Origin: Paenibacillus sp. ACRRY
GTDB taxonomy: Bacteria > Bacillota > Bacilli > Paenibacillales > Paenibacillaceae
Assembly: GCF_022346995.1 (NCBI RefSeq)
Contig: NZ_JAKRNM010000002.1
Coordinates: forward strand, 434,001-498,000
Reading direction: 5' to 3'
Length of the DNA: 64,000 nucleotides
Shown here: one piece after another, positions 9,087 to 17,486 of the stretch
Numbering within the stretch: position 1 is the stretch's first letter
How the letters are laid out: every line of letters starts with the position of its first letter
The notes under the pieces: generated by a model
Databases searched by the model: none
The model's input: only the letters and a program-made list of their open reading frames with translations
What the model was told of the DNA's origin: nothing
Program-made: the position numbers and the translations under genes

Positions 9087-10208
9087 GTGGCTGAAAAACG
9101 TGATTATTATGAGGTGCTCGGCGTTGGCAAAAATGCAAGCGACGAGGAAATCAAAAAGGCCTACCGTAAGCTTGCCCGTCAGTATCACCCTGACGTAAAC
9201 AAGGCAGAAGATGCGGAAGCCAAATTTAAGGAAGTAAAAGAAGCTTATGATGTAGTCAGCGACAGCCAGAAGCGGGCTCAGTATGATCAGTATGGTCATA
9301 TCGATCCGAATCAGGGTGGATTCGGCGGTGGCGGTGATTTCGGCGGCGGCGGATTTGGCGACATCTTCGATATGTTCTTTGGTGGTGGCGGCGGACGACG
9401 TGATCCGAATGCTCCGCAACGGGGAAATGATCTGCAGTACACCATGACCATTGAGTTCAAGGAAGCGGTGTTCGGCAAAGAAACCGACATTACCATTCCG
9501 CGTACCGAAAGCTGTGATACGTGTCATGGTTCAGGTGCCAAACCGGGTACGAAGCCGAAGACTTGTTCGGTCTGCCAAGGTAGCGGTCAACAGGAAGTCG
9601 TGCAAAACACACCATTTGGCCGCATGGTCAATCGTCGTGCTTGTTCGAACTGTAATGGTTCTGGTCAAATCATTGAAGAAAAATGTACAACATGCAGCGG
9701 CAGTGGTAAAGTCCGCAAGCAGCGCAAAATTCATGTTCGCATTCCGGCAGGTGTGGATGACGGCGCTCAACTGCGCATGACTGGTGAAGGCGAAGGTGGT
9801 CTGCGAGGTGGACCAGCAGGAGACCTGTATATCGTCATTCGTGTGAAATCACATGATTTCTTTGAGCGTGAAGGCGATGATATCTACTGTGAAATTCCAC
9901 TTACATTTGCTCAGGCAGCATTGGGTGACGAGATTGAGATTCCAACGTTGACTGAAAAAGTGAAGTTGAAAATTCCAGCGGGTACACAAACCGGAACGTA
10001 TTTCCGTCTCAAAGGCAAAGGGGTTCCACGCCTGCGTGGTATGGGCCAAGGGGATCAACATGTAAAAGTGGTTGTTGTTACACCAAGCAAGCTGAATGAT
10101 GAGCAGAAAGATCTGCTTCGTCAAATCGCTGCACTGGATGGAGAGCAAACCCATGAACATGAGCAATCCTTCTTTGACCGGGTGAAACGGGCTTTCCGCG
10201 GAGACTAA
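9087..10208 (+). CDS. dnaJ: Molecular chaperone DnaJ (type I Hsp40)
   Basis: Co-chaperone that delivers substrates to DnaK and stimulates its ATPase. All type I parts are present: J domain with YHPDVNK (about residues 31-37), Gly/Phe-rich linker (about 70-110), four CxxCxGxG zinc repeats ([32 protein letters not shown]) and two C-terminal beta domains. It starts at GTG 9087 after TATGGGGGTGG. Length 373 is standard. Confidence 0.98.
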   Translation: MAEKRDYYEVLGVGKNASDEEIKKAYRKLARQYHPDVNKAEDAEAKFKEVKEAYDVVSDSQKRAQYDQYGHIDPNQGGFGGGGDFGGGGFGDIFDMFFGGGGGRRDPNAPQRGNDLQYTMTIEFKEAVFGKETDITIPRTESCDTCHGSGAKPGTKPKTCSVCQGSGQQEVVQNTPFGRMVNRRACSNCNGSGQIIEEKCTTCSGSGKVRKQRKIHVRIPAGVDDGAQLRMTGEGEGGLRGGPAGDLYIVIRVKSHDFFEREGDDIYCEIPLTFAQAALGDEIEIPTLTEKVKLKIPAGTQTGTYFRLKGKGVPRLRGMGQGDQHVKVVVVTPSKLNDEQKDLLRQIAALDGEQTHEHEQSFFDRVKRAFRGD

Positions 10209-10229
10209 GCATCAACATATAATATGTTT

Positions 10230-10267
10230 AAGGACACCATGGCGATAAATCGCGTGGTGTCCTTTTT
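10230..10267 (+). terminator. Terminator of the hrcA-dnaJ operon
   Basis: AAGGACACCA (10230-10239) and TGGTGTCCTT pair, with an inner GCGAT/ATCGC stem, followed by six T. A strong rho-independent terminator. Confidence 0.92.
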
Positions 10268-10443
10268 TACATATATAGGATTCAAGCTTGACTTTTGCTA
10301 CTAAGTTACATGATATAAGCTCTCCATAAGAGGTGTTCCACGTGAGAGAATCCTGCATAATATGAGCAATACTGCGGAAAGATAGCAAGGCGAGAATGAT
10401 CATGCATAACTGTATGCGCAATATTGGGAAGTAGGTGAACCGA

Positions 10444-10812
10444 ATGACCGAAAAAAACATTTTGGCCTATTTTCATAGTCCGGAGCAGGCCGAGGGGGCA
10501 GCCAAAAAGTTGGAAGCCTTGCGTGTGGAAGGCCTGTCCATTAATCGTTTCAGCCGTTATGCAGGGATTGGACCCAGTGGCGCTTCCTATACGCCAGGGG
10601 TTTCTGGCAGCTTCTCATCATGGGTACCTGGTGCGCTTGGTACGAATGCAACAGCGGGAATCATGGCCGCAGCAGATCCCTCTGCGAGTGGTATGAGTGA
10701 TGGTGGACAAGAAGGTCCTACCGGTAGAGATGTATTGTTAACGGTTGTGGTTGACGAAGCTGTACATCACCGGGCGTTATCCATTATTGAACAAGCTGGT
10801 GGAATGATCTAG
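10444..10812 (+). CDS. Small uncharacterised protein, paralogue of the gene at 11023
   Basis: 122 residues. An alpha/beta N-terminus (ILAYFHSPEQAEGAAKKLEA), a Gly/Ser/Pro-rich middle (about residues 40-90) and a C-terminal DVLLTVVVDEAVHHRALSII element suggest a split ferredoxin-like beta-alpha-beta fold interrupted by a flexible insert. ATG 10444 is preferred over the in-frame GTG at 10435 because AGTAGGTG (10430-10437) gives correct spacing. The gene 200 bases downstream encodes a related protein. The layout recalls the small YflT-type general stress proteins, but I cannot confirm membership. Confidence 0.72.
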   Translation: MTEKNILAYFHSPEQAEGAAKKLEALRVEGLSINRFSRYAGIGPSGASYTPGVSGSFSSWVPGALGTNATAGIMAAADPSASGMSDGGQEGPTGRDVLLTVVVDEAVHHRALSIIEQAGGMI

Positions 10813-10850
10813 GGAAGTGGACTAACCTATTTTGAAGGAGGATTATAACG

Positions 10851-11030
10851 ATGGCTGAGCACGAACGCCCAGGCAAGATTTTGACAAAAACGGAAAAGAT
10901 GAAACGGATGCAATCCGCTAAAAACGAAGATGTTGAATTCAGCGCCGAGATTGCGGACCATGATGACGTAGAGGCATTGCGGCGCAGTGAAGCGGCTGAT
11001 CGTCGTCAGGGACGGGAGCTTCATGAATGA
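10851..11030 (+). CDS. YfhD-family small protein
   Basis: A 59-residue, highly charged protein starting at ATG 10851 behind GAAGGAGG (10834-10841). Its centre reads EDVEFSAEIADHDDVEALRR followed by an Ala-Asp-Arg-rich end, matching the YfhD family of small Bacillales proteins of unknown function as I remember it. No membrane segment or signal. It overlaps the start of the next gene by eight bases, so the two are translationally coupled. It is the middle gene of a three-gene cluster with two related flanking proteins. Confidence 0.7.
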   Translation: MAEHERPGKILTKTEKMKRMQSAKNEDVEFSAEIADHDDVEALRRSEAADRRQGRELHE

Positions 11031-11415
11031 AGAACGCTCGGCTGTAACCATCGAGGCGGTCTTCACCAGCTGGACTGAAGCAGAATCTGCACGAAGAGCT
11101 CTGGCATTGCTGCATCCGAATCAGTTGAGCATCGAGAGTCTTACGAGCGAATCCTTTTCCAGAAGCGCAGAACCGCACGAGCGTATGGATGAAGCACCTA
11201 CTGCCTTGACTGGGGGATTCAGTGGGGAGCTGAATGTACTTGCACTCATCAGTGACGAGACAGAGATCTTGTCCAATGGCGAGGTCATGGATAATACAGA
11301 ACAGCGTGCATCTGTTCCCTCGAAGCAAGAAATACTGTTGACCGTTTCTGTACCTAGTGACTATCTCCCTCAAGCGGCTGAGATGATTACCCAGAACGGT
11401 GGACGTTTCTGCTGA
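11023..11415 (+). CDS. Small uncharacterised protein, paralogue of the gene at 10444
   Basis: 130 residues from ATG 11023, which overlaps the preceding stop by eight bases and follows GGGAG (11014-11018). An in-frame GTG at 10987 is possible but lies deep in the previous gene. N-terminal SWTEAESARRALALL and C-terminal EILLTVSVPSDYLPQAAEMI align with EQAEGAAKKLEAL and DVLLTVVVDEAVHHRALSII of the gene at 10444, and both proteins have a variable middle and end in a Gly-Gly motif. No function recognised. Confidence 0.7.
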   Translation: MNEERSAVTIEAVFTSWTEAESARRALALLHPNQLSIESLTSESFSRSAEPHERMDEAPTALTGGFSGELNVLALISDETEILSNGEVMDNTEQRASVPSKQEILLTVSVPSDYLPQAAEMITQNGGRFC

Positions 11416-11442
11416 GAGCTCTCCCTTTTCTTGGCACAATCG

Positions 11443-11487
11443 AAACAGGATATCCGAGCAGTTAGCTGCGGATGTCCTGTTTTTTTG
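11443..11487 (+). terminator. Terminator after the small-protein cluster
   Basis: AAACAGGATATCCG (11443-11456) pairs with CGGATGTCCTGTTT (11469-11482) with one T-G position, followed by a long T-run. Confidence 0.93.
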
Positions 11488-11576
11488 ATTTAAATCTCAG
11501 GAACGGTTTTGTGCTCCTGCTCCCTTGTGTAGTACAATGATTGGGATGTTTGAAAAATGAGGAGGAAAAATCAAGT

Positions 11577-12542
11577 ATGTTATGGCATGAACTAACAATA
11601 CATACCACAGAAGAAGCTGTGGAAATGATCTCGAATTTTTTGCATGAAGCAGGTGCTGGAGGGGTCTCGATCGAAGAATCTGGCACATTAAATAAAGAGC
11701 GTGATACGTCTTATGGCCAGTGGTATGAGCTGCCTTTGAATGATATTCCGGAAGGTCTGGCTGTTATTAAAGGGTATTTCTCGGAAGGTACGGACATGGA
11801 ATCCCTTAAAGCCGAGGTTAACCCTAGAATTGAGCAGCTCTCCGAATTTGATATTGATGCAGGTGAGATCCGGTATGAGGTTCGTACGGTGGATGAAGAT
11901 GACTGGGCTAATGCCTGGAAACAGTATTTCAAGCCCGTCCGCGTATCTGATCGTTTGACGATCAAACCGACATGGGAAGACTACACACCCGAAAGTCCGG
12001 AAGAGAAGATCATCGAACTGGATCCAGGTATGGCTTTTGGTACCGGTACACATCCGACAACCTCCCTTTGCTTGCGGACACTGGAAACGGTAATCCAGGG
12101 TGGTGAGGAAGTCATCGATGTGGGTACAGGCTCGGGTATATTGGCGATTGGTGCCATTCAGCTGGGTGCAAAGCATGTTCTGGCACTGGATCTTGATCCG
12201 GTCGCCGTTTCGAGTGCGAAGGAGAACGTGCATCTGAACGGCTTGGAGCAGCAAGTTACGGTTAAAGAGAGTGATCTCCTATCTGTTCTTGGAAGCCAGG
12301 ATCCTGCACTGGGTGTTCAGTTGCCTGTGAAAGTAATCGTAGCCAATATTTTGGCCGAGATTATTATGCTATTTATTGATGATGTATACAATGCACTGGA
12401 ACCAGGCGGTGTCTATATTGCTTCAGGTATCTGGAAAAACAAAGAGCAGGTTGTGCATGATGCACTCGTTGCTTCCGGCTTTGAAATTAGTGCGGTCCAC
12501 CGTGATGAGGACTGGCTGGCTTACGTTGCCAGAAAGAGGTAA
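11577..12542 (+). CDS. prmA: Ribosomal protein L11 methyltransferase
   Basis: SAM-dependent enzyme that trimethylates ribosomal protein L11. The protein begins MLWHELTIHTTEEAVE, as other PrmA do, and carries the Rossmann motif VIDVGTGSGILAIGA and the NILAEII motif. ATG 11577 is eleven bases after GAGGAGG, so the in-frame TTG at 11541 is rejected. 321 residues, normal length. A possible -10 TACAAT lies at 11533-11538. The M50 protease gene follows three bases later. Confidence 0.96.
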   Translation: MLWHELTIHTTEEAVEMISNFLHEAGAGGVSIEESGTLNKERDTSYGQWYELPLNDIPEGLAVIKGYFSEGTDMESLKAEVNPRIEQLSEFDIDAGEIRYEVRTVDEDDWANAWKQYFKPVRVSDRLTIKPTWEDYTPESPEEKIIELDPGMAFGTGTHPTTSLCLRTLETVIQGGEEVIDVGTGSGILAIGAIQLGAKHVLALDLDPVAVSSAKENVHLNGLEQQVTVKESDLLSVLGSQDPALGVQLPVKVIVANILAEIIMLFIDDVYNALEPGGVYIASGIWKNKEQVVHDALVASGFEISAVHRDEDWLAYVARKR

Positions 12543-12545
12543 CGG

Positions 12546-13226
12546 ATGGACTTTCTGAATTCGTTCTTTCGTTATCCCATTGATCAGCTCCCGTTTTTCC
12601 TGCTGACGATTCTGATTGCTTTCACTGTACATGAGTTTGCACATGCGTACTTTGCCAATAAATTCGGGGATCCGACCGCCAAGCTGCTGGGTCGGGTCAC
12701 CCTTAATCCGGCAGTTCACTTTGATTTGTTTGGCGTGCTGCTGCTTGTGATTGCCGGGTTCGGTTGGGCGCGCCCTGTTCCGGTCAATCGTGCGAATTTT
12801 GATAAGCCCAGATTAATGGGAGTTATTGTATCGTTTGCTGGACCGCTTAGCAATTTGCTTTTGGCTATTGTGGGGACCATTATCTATGCTTCTCTTGTAG
12901 GTTCGGGAGTTTTAGGTGGAATTGAGAATGAACGGTTATTCACGGCGATCTCCATGTTCTTCTCCATTTTCAATCTGACAAACTTTTTCCTGTTCCTCTT
13001 TAACCTGATCCCATTGCCGCCACTGGATGGTTACCGGATTCTTGAAGATGTATTGCCACCTTCGGTTAGCCGCAAACTGCAAGGCGTTGAACAATGGTCC
13101 ATTTTTATTTTTCTCTTAATTCTGATTATTCCTCCGCTGCAGAACGCTACAATTCAGCCATTATATGAATTAGCGCAGAATATGTATGTTAATTTGGCAA
13201 AAGGAATCATTGGATTATATCGATAA
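12546..13226 (+). CDS. Site-2 protease family (M50) membrane metalloprotease
   Basis: A 226-residue integral membrane protein. The zinc-binding HEFAH is at residues 29-33 in the first membrane segment, and the third ligand motif of the family (LIPLPPLDGYR, about residues 157-167) is present. About five hydrophobic segments. Such short S2P homologues lack the PDZ and the long periplasmic domain of RseP; their substrates are mostly unknown. It starts three bases after prmA and is followed by rsmE, so it probably belongs to that operon. Confidence 0.88.
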   Translation: MDFLNSFFRYPIDQLPFFLLTILIAFTVHEFAHAYFANKFGDPTAKLLGRVTLNPAVHFDLFGVLLLVIAGFGWARPVPVNRANFDKPRLMGVIVSFAGPLSNLLLAIVGTIIYASLVGSGVLGGIENERLFTAISMFFSIFNLTNFFLFLFNLIPLPPLDGYRILEDVLPPSVSRKLQGVEQWSIFIFLLILIIPPLQNATIQPLYELAQNMYVNLAKGIIGLYR

Positions 13227-13306
13227 TATCGCTCGTCTTTTTGGACTGAAATGCTAGTCAGAAGGACATAAAAGTTGTATGATCATCTGTGGCGATTGGA
13301 TTCATG

Positions 13307-13322
13307 CCTGCCGCAAGGCAGG
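13307..13322. repeat. Short GC hairpin in the rsmE leader
   Basis: CCTGCC-GCAA-GGCAGG, a six-pair stem with a GNRA tetraloop, 43 bases before the rsmE start. No T-run follows. It may act as an mRNA leader structure. Confidence 0.45.
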
Positions 13323-13364
13323 GTGAATGCCAGTCATAACAGGAAAGAATAGGTGGATAAACCC

Positions 13365-14129
13365 ATGCAGCGTTATTTTGTATCTGCAGAACAGCTTACA
13401 GAGCATTCTGTTGTCATTCTGGGAGATGATGCGCGCCATATCGGTAAAGTGATGCGTGGCAAGCCTGGAGATAAACTGATTGTCAGTGATGGACAGAGTC
13501 GTGAGGCTTTGGTGGAGATTGAAAGTATCGAAGCTGGCCAGGTAACGGCAAATATCGTGGAATCTCTGAAAATGGACCATGAAGCCCGTATTCGCGTAAC
13601 GGTGGCCCAGAGCTTGCCGAAGGGCGACAAGATGGAGACGGTTATTCAGAGATGTACCGAAATCGGAGCGGTAGCCTTTGTACCTTTCCTCTCGGAACGG
13701 ACGATTGTTCAATATGACGCCAAGAAAGAAGGCAAACGGTTGGAGCGGTGGCGCAAAATTGCCAAGGAAGCCGCTGAACAAAGTCATCGGAATCGCATTC
13801 CATCCGTCGAGCAGCCACTTTCCTGGAAAGGGCTGCTGTCTTCTTTTGAGGGCTACAGTTTAGTATGTTATTGTTATGAAAAGGAGAACGGTATGCAGCT
13901 GCGCGATGCGCTGAAGCCGTTTATTGAACAGCTCGCATCTGATGCGGCTGCAGACGTGTTGATTGTGGTTGGACCTGAAGGCGGGTTCTCCGAGAGAGAA
14001 ACGCTGGAAGCCGATCAGGCAGGCGCGGTATCCGTAGGGCTGGGCAAGCGAATTTTGCGTGCCGAGACCGCAGGGATGGCAGCGCTGACTTGTGTTTTAT
14101 ATGAATCCGGAGAAATGGGGGGAATGTAA
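13365..14129 (+). CDS. rsmE: 16S rRNA (uracil1498-N3)-methyltransferase RsmE
   Basis: A SPOUT-class methyltransferase of 254 residues. The N-terminal PUA-like part (QRYFVSAEQL, DDARHIGKVMR) and the C-terminal trefoil-knot motifs IVVGPEGGFSERE and VGLGKRILRAETA are clear. The start is ATG 13365, nine bases after AGGTGG (13351-13356); the frame also opens at GTG 13353, which overlaps that site. Follows prmA and the M50 gene and precedes mtaB by two bases, as yqeU precedes yqeV in Bacillus. Confidence 0.96.
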   Translation: MQRYFVSAEQLTEHSVVILGDDARHIGKVMRGKPGDKLIVSDGQSREALVEIESIEAGQVTANIVESLKMDHEARIRVTVAQSLPKGDKMETVIQRCTEIGAVAFVPFLSERTIVQYDAKKEGKRLERWRKIAKEAAEQSHRNRIPSVEQPLSWKGLLSSFEGYSLVCYCYEKENGMQLRDALKPFIEQLASDAAADVLIVVGPEGGFSERETLEADQAGAVSVGLGKRILRAETAGMAALTCVLYESGEMGGM

Positions 14130-14131
14130 TT

Positions 14132-15478
14132 ATGCCATCCGTGGCGTTTTACACCTTGGGCTGCAAAGTTAACTTTTATGATACAGAGGCGATCTGGCAA
14201 TTGTTCAAAAATGAAGGATATGATCAAGTAGACTTCGATGAACAGACAGCAGATGTATATCTGATTAATACATGTACGGTAACGAATACCGGGGACAAAA
14301 AGAGCCGTCAAATCATCCGTCGTGCCATTCGTCGCAACCCGGATGCGATTGTAGCGGTTACGGGCTGTTACGCCCAAACTTCGCCAGCAGAGATTCTCGA
14401 CATTCCTGGAGTGGATCTCGTCATCGGAACACAGGACCGGGACAAAATTTTACCTTACGTTCGCGAAATTCAGGAGTCCCGCCAGCCAGTCAATGCCGTA
14501 CGGAACATTATGAAAACTCGTGTATTTGAGGAAATGGACGTGCCGGACTTCGCGGATCGTACGCGTGCATTCCTGAAAATTCAGGACGGTTGCAACAACT
14601 TCTGCACGTTCTGCATCATTCCATGGTCACGCGGGCTCTCCCGCAGCCGGGAAGCAAACAGCATTGTTCAGCAAGCCCATCAGCTTGTACATGCCGGTTA
14701 CAAGGAAATTGTCCTGACAGGCATTCACACAGGTGGATATGGTGACGATATGGAGAACTACGATCTGACCGACCTGCTGTGGGATCTGGATAAAGTGGAA
14801 GGGCTGGAACGGATCCGTATCAGTTCCATTGAAGCCAGCCAGATCGATGATCGGATGCTCGACGTTATCAAACGTTCGGACAAGCTTGTACGCCACTTCC
14901 ATATTCCGCTGCAGGCAGGCGATGACACGGTATTGAAACGCATGCGCCGCAAGTACACAACCGAGGAGTTTTATAACAAAATGCTTCGCATTCGCGAAGC
15001 AATGCCGGATGTGGCTATTACAACGGACGTTATCGTTGGTTTCCCGGGTGAGACAGACGAAATGTTCCGTAATGGCTATGAATTGATGAAAAAAATCGGT
15101 TTCTCGGAGATGCACGTATTCCCGTACTCCAAACGTACAGGAACACCGGCAGCCCGGATGGAAGACCAGGTGGATGAAGAAGTCAAGAATGCCCGTGTGC
15201 ATGAACTGATCGACCTGTCTGAACAAATGCAGCTGGCTTATGCGCAGAAGTTTGTAGGCCAGGTTCTGGATGTCATTCCGGAAGGTGAAGCAAAAGGCCG
15301 TGAAGGCAGCGGAAAATTGCATGGTTATAGCGATAACTATATCCAGCTCGTATTTGATGGCTCTACGGACATGATCGGCAAAGTGTGCCGCGTTAAAGTG
15401 ACCGAAGCTGGTGTGAACGAAAGCCAGGCTACACTGGTTCGAGTGTTGGAAGACAATCTGAAGTCCGCAGCGATGTAA
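14132..15478 (+). CDS. mtaB: tRNA t6A37 methylthiotransferase MtaB
   Basis: Radical SAM enzyme converting t6A37 to ms2t6A37 in tRNAs reading ANN codons. The UPF0004 domain carries three cysteines (TLGCKVN, NTCTVT, TGCYAQ), the radical SAM core has GCNNFCTFCIIPWSRG (near residue 150) and a C-terminal TRAM domain covers roughly residues 375-445. 448 residues. The ATG is two bases after the rsmE stop with GGGGGAATG as ribosome binding site, so the two are co-transcribed. Confidence 0.97.
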   Translation: MPSVAFYTLGCKVNFYDTEAIWQLFKNEGYDQVDFDEQTADVYLINTCTVTNTGDKKSRQIIRRAIRRNPDAIVAVTGCYAQTSPAEILDIPGVDLVIGTQDRDKILPYVREIQESRQPVNAVRNIMKTRVFEEMDVPDFADRTRAFLKIQDGCNNFCTFCIIPWSRGLSRSREANSIVQQAHQLVHAGYKEIVLTGIHTGGYGDDMENYDLTDLLWDLDKVEGLERIRISSIEASQIDDRMLDVIKRSDKLVRHFHIPLQAGDDTVLKRMRRKYTTEEFYNKMLRIREAMPDVAITTDVIVGFPGETDEMFRNGYELMKKIGFSEMHVFPYSKRTGTPAARMEDQVDEEVKNARVHELIDLSEQMQLAYAQKFVGQVLDVIPEGEAKGREGSGKLHGYSDNYIQLVFDGSTDMIGKVCRVKVTEAGVNESQATLVRVLEDNLKSAAM

Positions 15479-15488
15479 TCGTGGCGTC

Positions 15489-15547
15489 AAAAACAAGGAT
15501 TTCATTTCCTTGGGGAGCGTACCCGGGGAGATGAGGTCCTTGTTTTT
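15489..15547 (+). terminator. Terminator after mtaB
   Basis: AAAAACAAGGA (15489-15499) and TCCTTGTTTTT (15537-15547) pair over 11 bases around a long GC-containing loop. Symmetrical, so it could act in both directions. Confidence 0.8.
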
Positions 15548-15588
15548 CAACTAAAGGCAAGACATATCTGTGAACGGGGGAAATCAGA

Positions 15589-16023
15589 ATGAACAAAAAG
15601 GAAATATCCGCAGGTGGTGTAGTCTATCGTAAAGGGGAAGACGGCAGTCTTCAGATTCAGCTCATTGTGGATCGTTATGGCAAAACAACACTTGCTAAAG
15701 GCAAGATGGAAGCAGGAGAAACGGTAGAGGAAACCGCCTTGCGCGAGATTTTGGAAGAAACAGGCATGGTCGGTCGAATTGTGGAGCCTGTCGATATCAT
15801 TGCCTACACATATCAGCACGTTGAGTTTGGTCCAGTAGACAAGGAAGTTCACTATTATCTGGTTGAAGCAGAGAGCGGAGACCTGCAGCCGCAGATCGAA
15901 GAGATCAAGGGTGTCGATTGGTACGCACCAGAAGAAGCCTGGTCAAGACAGCAGCAGAACGGTTACGACAACAACGATAACATTTTGCGTGTGGCACTGA
16001 ACAAGCTGGGCATTAACGTATAA
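15589..16023 (+). CDS. Nudix hydrolase
   Basis: 144 residues with a complete Nudix box, GKMEAGETVEETALREILEE followed by TG (about residues 38-60; consensus G-x5-E-x7-REU-x-EE-x-GU). Such enzymes cleave nucleoside diphosphates linked to another group; the substrate cannot be read from the sequence. The ATG follows GGGGGAAA. Flanked by terminators on both sides, so it is probably monocistronic. Confidence 0.92.
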   Translation: MNKKEISAGGVVYRKGEDGSLQIQLIVDRYGKTTLAKGKMEAGETVEETALREILEETGMVGRIVEPVDIIAYTYQHVEFGPVDKEVHYYLVEAESGDLQPQIEEIKGVDWYAPEEAWSRQQQNGYDNNDNILRVALNKLGINV

Positions 16024-16040
16024 TACTTGCCGAACACAGT

Positions 16041-16077
16041 GATGCTTGGTTCTTATCAAGAAGAGGAGCCAAGCATC
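16041..16077. terminator. Bidirectional hairpin between convergent genes
   Basis: GATGCTTGG (16041-16049) and CCAAGCATC (16069-16077) with inner TTCTT/AAGA pairing lie between the Nudix gene and the convergent transporter, overlapping the last bases of the latter. No strong T-run on either side. Confidence 0.55.
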
Positions 16078-17077
16078 AAGCCGCGGGCGACTTCGCTGAT
16101 GGGGCGTGTGCCGGTGGTTTTTTGTGCCAGATGGGCAGATAGCATAGGGGTAATGCAAGCAGTGAGCTAATGATGTTAAAAAGGGTCTGGGCATGCGCAA
16201 TCTGTGCCCCGTAGTCCGCTGACAGCCATGCTGAAGCTGCATGCAGCTGACCGATCAGCGGCATAAAAAGCAAGGCTCCCGCAATGTTCAATACGACATG
16301 GGAGGCTGCAACGAATTTGCCTGCGGACGCTCCGCCTGCGGCTGCAATGACAGCCGTGATACAGGTCCCGACATTGGACCCGATCACGATGGCAATACCG
16401 ATCTCAACAGGCAGCACTCCTGTAGCCGCCAGCGTAATCGCCATGCTGATGACAGCTGCACTGCTATGAATGAGGGCTGTAAGGCAGGCACCTGCCAAAA
16501 ATCCCCACCACAAGCTGTCAGCCGAGCGATCCAAAAACCACTGAAATACACCCATGCTGCGCAGGGGGACGGCGATGGATTGCATGACTTGAATACCGGT
16601 CATCACCAGAGCAAAACCCGCAGCTGCAAGAAAGCTGTACTGTGAGTTAATTAGGAATCTTCGGGTGTGTTCGGGGGCTGCATGATTGCGTTCACTAAGA
16701 ACAACAAAGACAGCCCAACCTATAAGGGAAATGACTAGCAGGGGCAGGGCAGCACGTCCAATCTGTAACCCAATCAACTCGGTTGTCAGGCATGTACCGA
16801 TGTTCGTGCCCAGAATAATGCCAAGTGTGCGACCATAGGTAATCAATCTTGCATTCGCGAGACCAATGGTGAGCACCGTAACGGCGGTACTGCTCTGTAG
16901 TATTGCCGTGGCTCCTGCACTGAAAGCCATGCCTTTCCATGGAGCCGAGGTAGCTCGGTTAAGCCATCCGGCCAGCATCGGCCCAGCCATTCGCTGCAGA
17001 GCAGTTTCCATCAGTTTCATTCCACCAAAAAAGATAATCAGCCCATATATAAGTGGCAGCACAATGTCTCTGAACAT
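16076..17077 (-). CDS. yqeW: Na/Pi-cotransporter family protein (YqeW-like)
   Basis: A 333-residue polytopic membrane protein with two inverted copies of the Na/Pi-cotransporter II domain. The signature pair is ILQSSTAVTV (about residues 60-69) and LIHSSAAVIS (about 210-219), each followed by a GTNIGTC or GSNVGTC element. The PhoU-like cytoplasmic tail of longer family members is absent. B. subtilis has yqeW directly after yqeV (mtaB), which supports orthology; here a Nudix gene intervenes and the gene is on the opposite strand. Likely anion transport; substrate not proven. Confidence 0.88.
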   Translation of the reverse strand: MFRDIVLPLIYGLIIFFGGMKLMETALQRMAGPMLAGWLNRATSAPWKGMAFSAGATAILQSSTAVTVLTIGLANARLITYGRTLGIILGTNIGTCLTTELIGLQIGRAALPLLVISLIGWAVFVVLSERNHAAPEHTRRFLINSQYSFLAAAGFALVMTGIQVMQSIAVPLRSMGVFQWFLDRSADSLWWGFLAGACLTALIHSSAAVISMAITLAATGVLPVEIGIAIVIGSNVGTCITAVIAAAGGASAGKFVAASHVVLNIAGALLFMPLIGQLHAASAWLSADYGAQIAHAQTLFNIISSLLALPLCYLPIWHKKPPAHAPSAKSPAA

Positions 17078-17280
17078 CTCGTTCCATCATTCCTTCCGTG
17101 CCTAGTCGTTATCTCATCTTATGAATAAGAGAGGACAACCATGACAGCCGGAGATAATTGATGCGAACTGAATTGGATCAGAAGACTGATTCATCAATAT
17201 GTTCTTGTTCTTCACAATTTCTGTAATTTAGGGTTGTTCTTAACCTACTCACCTCATAATTCAAAAGATACGGTGATTCG
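17078..17280. other. Intergenic region, no gene seen
   Basis: Upstream region of the minus-strand transporter. It holds a GAATTGGATCAGAAGA 16-mer (17170-17185) that recurs at 17303-17318 inside the neighbouring inverted repeat, and a small GGTT/AACC hairpin near 17235. Short frames here lack ribosome binding sites. Confidence 0.6.
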
Positions 17281-17433
17281 TGCAAACGGAGCGGAGGGGA
17301 CGGAATTGGATCAGAAGAAGCGAAGCGTTCGCGTTTATCCCTGGATTTTCCCTTTGTAGGAAGGGAATCAAAAAAATCCAGGGATAACAGCGATCGGAAG
17401 ACCAATCCGTCCACGTAGCGGTCTCCCTCTGCA
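17281..17433. repeat. Long imperfect inverted-repeat element of about 150 bp
   Basis: Nested complementary arms: TGCA at both ends (17281, 17430), GGACGGAATTGG (17298-17309) against CCAATCCGTCC (17402-17412), and a perfect 15-bp stem TTATCCCTGGATTTT (17335-17349) against 17373-17387 with an inner CCCTT/AAGGG hairpin (17350-17365). A small GCGAA/TTCGC hairpin lies in the left arm. It has the look of a dispersed intergenic repeat or MITE-like unit, or a structured RNA. It encodes no protein. Confidence 0.72.
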
Positions 17434-17486
17434 CTAAACCTATCTTTTCAATCAAACTAACTAACTACAAAGGAAGTGGATTTACC

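Noticed and set aside
14627..15550. 307-codon antisense frame in mtaB
   Set aside because: Shadow of mtaB with His/Cys-rich product and no start site; mtaB itself is well supported.
17380..17392. Resemblance to a homing endonuclease site (GGGATAACAG)
   Set aside because: Only ten bases agree with the I-SceI site and they belong to the hairpin arm; no intron or endonuclease gene is near.
17178..17455. Minus-strand frames across the inverted repeat
   Set aside because: They cover palindromic DNA, have no ribosome binding site and no family resemblance.
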